A stretch of DNA of 64,000 bases from Sva-07 sp963728355 (GTDB taxonomy: Bacteria; Actinomycetota; Acidimicrobiia; Acidimicrobiales; Ilumatobacteraceae), in the NCBI GenBank assembly GCA_963728355.1, contig CAVSJQ010000014.1:372001-436000 (forward strand). Reading direction: 5' to 3'. The first letter of the stretch is position 1; every line of letters begins with the position of its first letter. Below the pieces are notes generated by a model that saw nothing but the letters and a program-made list of their open reading frames with translations, was not told the origin of the DNA and did not search any database. This document shows, piece by piece, positions 59,810 through 64,000 of this stretch. Position numbers and translations under genes: made by a program.

Positions 59810-61189
59810 TCAGCGACGGGTGAGTCGTTCGACGAGCGACTCGACCTCGGCGAGGTCGTTCGCCGCTGAGTTCGTGTGCTCGCGGCGCTCGAACAGATCG
59901 GCCAGGTGCGCCGGCAACGCCGGGCGTTGCCCGATCGCCCGTTCGACCGCATCGGGGAACTTGGCGGGATGGGCGGTGGCGAGCGTGATCACCGGATAAT
60001 CGTCGGGATCGAGCCCGGTGAGCATCGCGGCGGCGGCCGTGCCCGTGGCGGTGTGCGGATCCAGCACCATGCCGGTCAACTCGTGGACCCGTGCGATCTC
60101 GGCGAGCGTGGCGTCGTCGTCGAATGCCGCGGCGCGGAACCGGCCGGTGATGTACTGCTCGCGCTGGTCGGCTTCGATGTCGAGCCGGCCGGTCGCACGG
60201 AACCTTCCGAGTTGTTCGGCGGTCATGCCACCGTCGCGGCCGTTCATCTCGAACAGCAGCCGCTCGAAGTTCGACGACACCTGGATGTCCATCGATGGGC
60301 TCAGCGTCGGCACGACGTCGCGGGCGCTCATGTCGCCGTCGTTGATGAATCGGGTGAGGATGTCGTTGGAGTTCGACGACACGATGAAGTCCTCGATCGT
60401 CGCGCCCATCTCACGGGCGATCCACCCCGACAGCACGTTGCCGAAGTTGCCGGTCGGCACGCTGAAGGTGACGGGGTCGGCGAACGTCTCCGCCGCGGTG
60501 ACGTAGTACACGGTCTGCGCCATCACGCGCGCCCAGTTGATCGAGTTGACCGCCGACAGCCGGTTGCGCTCGCGAAACGGAACGTCGTTGAACATCGCCT
60601 TGACGAGGTCCTGGCAGTCGTCGAAGGTCCCCTCGATCGCAACCGTGTGGACGTTGGGCTGGTCGACCGTGGTCATCTGGCGGCGCTGCACCTCGCTGGT
60701 GCGTCCGCGCGGATACAGGATCACGATGTCGATGTGTTCGCATCCGGCAACGCCGTCGATGGCGGCGGAGCCCGTATCGCCGCTGGTGGCCCCGACGATC
60801 GTGACGCGTTCGCCACGTTCGCCGAGCACGTGGTCGAACATCCTCCCGACGAGCTGCAGCGCCACGTCCTTGAATGCGAGCGTCGGCCCGTGGAAGAGCT
60901 CCTGGACCCACCCGCGGTGGTCGATCTGCACCAGCGGCACCACGGCGGGGTGACGAAAGCTCTCATACGCCTCGGTGCAGAGCCGGGTCAGCGTGAGTTC
61001 GTCGATGTCGGGCTCGACGAACGGCAACATCACCTCGACGGCGCGTTCGGCGTACGTGTGGGCGCTCGACGGCGCGAGCGTCGGCCAGCGTTCCGGCACG
61101 TACAGACCACCATCACTCGCCAACCCGGCGAGCAGCACGTCGGCGAATCCGAGATCGGCAGCGGCGCCACGGGTGGAGACGTACCGCAC
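59810..61189 (-). CDS. thrC: Threonine synthase
   Basis: ThrC converts O-phosphohomoserine to threonine. The 459-residue PLP enzyme has the lysine in LAFKDVALQLVG, ATSGDTGSAAIDG and PTGNFGNVLSGW. It is of the longer type (about 450 residues) rather than the short actinobacterial type of about 360. Its GTG start lies three bases after the hom stop, so both are one operon. thrB, the kinase that makes its substrate, is not next to it. Confidence 0.95.
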   Translation of the reverse strand: MRYVSTRGAAADLGFADVLLAGLASDGGLYVPERWPTLAPSSAHTYAERAVEVMLPFVEPDIDELTLTRLCTEAYESFRHPAVVPLVQIDHRGWVQELFHGPTLAFKDVALQLVGRMFDHVLGERGERVTIVGATSGDTGSAAIDGVAGCEHIDIVILYPRGRTSEVQRRQMTTVDQPNVHTVAIEGTFDDCQDLVKAMFNDVPFRERNRLSAVNSINWARVMAQTVYYVTAAETFADPVTFSVPTGNFGNVLSGWIAREMGATIEDFIVSSNSNDILTRFINDGDMSARDVVPTLSPSMDIQVSSNFERLLFEMNGRDGGMTAEQLGRFRATGRLDIEADQREQYITGRFRAAAFDDDATLAEIARVHELTGMVLDPHTATGTAAAAMLTGLDPDDYPVITLATAHPAKFPDAVERAIGQRPALPAHLADLFERREHTNSAANDLAEVESLVERLTRR

Positions 61190-61192
61190 GGT

Positions 61193-62503
61193 TCAGTCGC
61201 CGATCACACGGAGCAGGCCGCCGACGTTGCGCACGACGTCGAGTTCGCGCAGCTCGCGCACCGTTGCCTGGACGTCCGACTCGCGGGCTTGATGGGTGAT
61301 GAACACGAGCCGGGCGTCAGGGCCGTTGCCCTCCTGCTCGGCGACGCGGATGCTGACGCCATGTGATGCGAACACGCCGGTGACGGCATGGAGGACACCG
61401 GGCTTGTCGGCGACGTCGAGGCCGAGCAGGTACTCCGCCGACGTCTCGTCGATCGCCCGTACCGTGACCCGCTCGAGCGACCCGAGCGATCCGTGCGTGC
61501 CGTTGCGCAGGTTGATCGCGGCGTCGACGACGTCGCCGAACACGGCACTGGCCGTCGGTGCGCCACCGGCGCCGCGCCCGTAGAACATCAGCGAATCGAC
61601 GAAGTCGCCTTCCACGAACACCGCATTGAAACTGTCGCGGACCGAGGCGAGCGGATGGTGGACCGGCACCATCGCCGGGTGCACCCTGACGCTGACGTCG
61701 CCCGTCGCGTTGTCGCGTTCGACGATCCCGAGCAGCTTGACGACGTAGCCGAGCCGATGGGCGATCGCGATCTCGGCACCGGTGATCCGGCTGATCCCCT
61801 CGTGGTAGACGTCGCCGGCCACCACCTTGGCGCCGAAGGCGACCGTGGCGATGATCGCCGCTTTGGCTCCCGCATCGAAGCCTTCGACATCGGCGGTCGG
61901 GTCGCGTTCGGCGAACCCGAGGCGCTGCGCCTCGGCCAACGCCGTGGCGTAGTCGGCCTCTCCCCCACCGGCGACCGCGTCGGTCATCTTGGTGAGGATG
62001 AAGTTGGTCGTGCCGTTGATGATGCCGAGCACCCGGCTGATCGGCTCGCCGTGCAGGCTCTCTCGCAGCGCCCGCATGATCGGGATGCCGCCGGCGACGG
62101 CGGCTTCGAACAGCAGGTCGCGGCCCGCGGCATCGGCCGCTGCGTACAGTTCGGCGCCGACGTTGGCCAGCAACTCCTTGTTCGCCGTGACCACGGGCTT
62201 GCCGTTGGCGAGCGCCTCGAGGATCAGCTCGCGGGCCGGCTCGATGCCACCGATCGCCTCGACGACCAGGTCGACGTCGGGGTCGCCGACCACGCTGTGC
62301 GCATCACGCGTCAACACGCCGTCGGCGAGTTCGACGTCGCGGGGTGCCGACAGGTTGCGTACTGCGACCCGCGTCACCTCGAGTCGCAACCCGGTGCGCC
62401 GCTCGACGGTGGCACACTGCGCCTCGACGAGCCGCACGAATGCGGCGCCCACGTTGCCGCACCCGAGTACGCCGATCCTGACCGTCTGCCCGTTGCTCGT
62501 CAC
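61193..62503 (-). CDS. hom: Homoserine dehydrogenase
   Basis: Hom reduces aspartate semialdehyde to homoserine for threonine and methionine. The 436-residue protein has the Rossmann loop GVLGCGNVG, TANKELLAN, GIINGTTNFIL and DPTADVEGFDA, and ends with an ACT domain (about 355-436, DKPGVLHAVTGVFASHGVSI) that usually senses threonine. GTG 62503 follows TAGCCT by eight bases. Confidence 0.95.
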   Translation of the reverse strand: MTSNGQTVRIGVLGCGNVGAAFVRLVEAQCATVERRTGLRLEVTRVAVRNLSAPRDVELADGVLTRDAHSVVGDPDVDLVVEAIGGIEPARELILEALANGKPVVTANKELLANVGAELYAAADAAGRDLLFEAAVAGGIPIMRALRESLHGEPISRVLGIINGTTNFILTKMTDAVAGGGEADYATALAEAQRLGFAERDPTADVEGFDAGAKAAIIATVAFGAKVVAGDVYHEGISRITGAEIAIAHRLGYVVKLLGIVERDNATGDVSVRVHPAMVPVHHPLASVRDSFNAVFVEGDFVDSLMFYGRGAGGAPTASAVFGDVVDAAINLRNGTHGSLGSLERVTVRAIDETSAEYLLGLDVADKPGVLHAVTGVFASHGVSIRVAEQEGNGPDARLVFITHQARESDVQATVRELRELDVVRNVGGLLRVIGD

Positions 62504-62540
62504 GGCATGGGAGGCTACGGGATCGGGTACCGTCCGGCCC
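62504..62540. promoter_or_regulatory. Short divergent promoter, hom / serine hydrolase
   Basis: Thirty-seven base pairs separate the starts. TAGCCT (62517-62512) serves hom with eight bases to GTG, and TACCGT (62528-62533) serves the plus-strand gene with seven bases to ATG. No ribosome-binding sites are visible on either side. Confidence 0.55.
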
Positions 62541-63851
62541 ATGACCGTTTCCGGACGCCGGACGGCGTGCGTGCTCCATGGCCCGTGGACCGCCGGGAGA
62601 CTGTTGGGCGTGGCACTGGTCGTCGCCTCGGTGGCGACGGGCTGCGCGACGTCGGACACCGACGAAAAACGTGGAGCCTCAGATGCTCCGGTCACCTCGA
62701 CGGACGGCACCGACACCGTCCCGACGCCGCCCACCGATCCGAATCCACCAGCGACCATCGCGCCGACGTCGTCTGCGCCGTCGGCGGTGACCGCGTCGAC
62801 GACTGCGGCCGACGAGGTCACCGACGACTTCTCGGCGATCGGCCCCCTCGTCGAGCAGTTCGTCGACGAGCGCGGCCTGAACGGCGCCGGGCTGGTCGTC
62901 GTCGACCGCGACGACGGCATCGTGCACGAGCAGTACTGGGGCGAGTTCTCCTCCGACCGGGTCTCGCTCATCGCGTCCGCCAGCAAGATGCTGGCCGCCG
63001 GCGTGCTGATGCGCCTCGACGACCAGGGCCTGCTCGACGTCGACGCACCCGTGGCCGAGGCCGTCGAGTGGGGAACGGGCAACCCCGACGTCACTCCCGT
63101 ACAGCTCATCTCGAACAGTTCCGGCCTGGTCGGGCTGGGTCCCGCGCCGGCATATCCCCCATACCTCTGCCAGTTCCTCCCGCTCGGCAGCCTCGCCGAC
63201 TGCGGCGCCCAGATCTTCACCACACCCGCCGACGACGACGATGTGATCCCTCCGGACACCCAGTTCCGCTACGGCGGCGGCCAGTGGCAGGTCGCCGGCG
63301 CCGTCGCCGAAGCGGTGTCGGGCCGGTCGTGGGCGGAACTGATCGAGGAGACCTACGTCGAACCGTGCGACGTCGGCTCGCTCGGCTTCAACAACCACTG
63401 GACGCAATTCGGCCCGAGCGGGTTCTCCTACCCGGTCGAGTTCGATGCCGATCCGTCGACGTTGGACGACACGGCGAACCCGAACATCGAAGGCGGCGCC
63501 TATATCACGCCCCCCGACTACGCACGTCTGCTGTTGATGCAACTCCGCGACGGTCGCTGCGGCGACGAGCAGGTGCTCTCGCCGGAGGCAGTTGCGGCGA
63601 TGCAGACCGACCGGATCGGCGAGGTCTACGGCGGCTCGGCCGACGGCGACGGGTACGGACTGGGGTGGTGGGTGGACCGAGCGACCGGTCTACGCAGCGA
63701 TCCGGGCGCCTACGGGGCGTTCCCGTGGCTGGATCTCGAACAGGGGCACGGGGCGTATCTCGTGGTGGAGGCCGATGGTGACACCGGATCGGCGCTCGCG
63801 GAGCTGCTGTTCGAGCCGGTCGCCGACGGCGTCGCGGCCGGTCGCAGCTGA
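62541..63851 (+). CDS. Serine hydrolase lipoprotein (beta-lactamase class C-like)
   Basis: This 436-residue protein has a lipoprotein signal ending VATGC (Cys35), a Thr/Pro/Ser linker (about 40-90) and a serine beta-lactamase-like domain with SASK (Ser146, Lys149), the YGGGQW region as the likely second motif, and a C-terminal HGAYLVVEAD. It is probably an esterase or D,D-peptidase tethered outside the membrane. Six Cys occur in the domain. Confidence 0.82.
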   Translation: MTVSGRRTACVLHGPWTAGRLLGVALVVASVATGCATSDTDEKRGASDAPVTSTDGTDTVPTPPTDPNPPATIAPTSSAPSAVTASTTAADEVTDDFSAIGPLVEQFVDERGLNGAGLVVVDRDDGIVHEQYWGEFSSDRVSLIASASKMLAAGVLMRLDDQGLLDVDAPVAEAVEWGTGNPDVTPVQLISNSSGLVGLGPAPAYPPYLCQFLPLGSLADCGAQIFTTPADDDDVIPPDTQFRYGGGQWQVAGAVAEAVSGRSWAELIEETYVEPCDVGSLGFNNHWTQFGPSGFSYPVEFDADPSTLDDTANPNIEGGAYITPPDYARLLLMQLRDGRCGDEQVLSPEAVAAMQTDRIGEVYGGSADGDGYGLGWWVDRATGLRSDPGAYGAFPWLDLEQGHGAYLVVEADGDTGSALAELLFEPVADGVAAGRS

Positions 63852-63867
63852 ACGTCGAGCCCAGAAC

Positions 63868-63919
63868 CGTTTGTGTTGCATTTCGGGCGGACCGGTCCAC
63901 CTGAAACGGCGCACAAACG
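63868..63919. repeat. 52-bp palindrome, intact relative of the IS-split repeat
   Basis: It starts CGTTTGTG and ends CACAAACG, with TTTC/GAAA and a GGACCGGTCC centre inside. It lies 17 bp after the stop of the serine-hydrolase gene. The split copy at 23351-24753 has the same arms and a related centre. Confidence 0.8.
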
Positions 63920-64000
63920 TGTTGTCGCACGGCACCTGGTTCGGCGCCGACCCGCTCACCCCGGACGAGTGACGAGTTCGTGGTGGTCGCCGACGCCGGC
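63920..64000. other. Window end, nothing assigned
   Basis: These 81 bp hold no recognisable gene end. A minus-strand frame with a stop at 63956-63958 enters from the right and could be the C-terminus of a gene outside the window, but it is too short to judge. Confidence 0.3.

Noticed and set aside
1..64000. tRNA, rRNA or riboswitch genes
   Set aside because: All gaps were read; none shows a tRNA cloverleaf with TTCGA-type loop, rRNA sequence or a recognised riboswitch core. Only two gaps exceed 300 bp.

Overview
The window is a dense, very GC-rich stretch of bacterial chromosome. It looks like core genome of an actinobacterium, most likely Acidimicrobiia (Ilumatobacter-like). The grounds are GTG starts, GC-rich third codon positions, mycobacterial-type GlgP, RpiB and MurA, and a gene order that matches a well-known actinobacterial block. 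No rRNA, tRNA or CRISPR array was seen. One insertion sequence is present.

Left part (1-21600): a cut-off molybdopterin molybdotransferase gene; galU opposite a cysteine-less FmdB-like gene; a SAF-domain protein; a minus-strand run tldD-pmbA-PHP phosphoesterase-uppP; a thioesterase; a ThDP-dependent enzyme; a PAP2 membrane protein; then sugar and glycogen genes (galT, L,D-transpeptidase, glgB, a GT4 glycosyltransferase, glgP), an MFS transporter and an enoyl-CoA hydratase. galU, galT, glgB, the GT4 enzyme and glgP together cover UDP-sugar supply and glycogen building and breakdown.

Middle (21600-43300): meaB-nfuA, a small membrane protein, an IS481-like element sitting inside a palindromic repeat, murA and an MFS transporter facing each other across 22 bp, a three-gene run (duplicated unknown protein, J-domain protein, alpha/beta hydrolase), glpX, an SDR, and the complete F1Fo ATP synthase operon (atpZ, atpI-like, a, c, b-prime, b, delta, alpha, gamma, beta, epsilon) preceded by rpiB-glyA-wecA-like.

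Right part (43300-64000): plus-strand metabolic genes (thiolase-like, nucleoside hydrolase, alcohol dehydrogenase, S9 peptidase, TerB), then prmC-prfA, an unknown gene, a DUF1501/DUF1800 pair, rpmE, rho, thrC and hom, ending with a serine-hydrolase lipoprotein. The order hom-thrC-rho-rpmE-prfA-prmC-wecA-atp-murA, with glycogen genes nearby, mirrors the mycobacterial chromosome, but with lineage-specific insertions and without thrB or a sua5-type gene at the expected places.

Two window-wide patterns stand out. First, about two dozen genes carry a TANNNT box only 6-10 nt before the start codon, with no ribosome-binding site, as expected for leaderless transcripts; this also settles several start codons and gives very short divergent promoters. 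Second, several families of palindromic or tandem repeats lie almost only directly after stop codons, so they may act as 3'-end or terminator elements.
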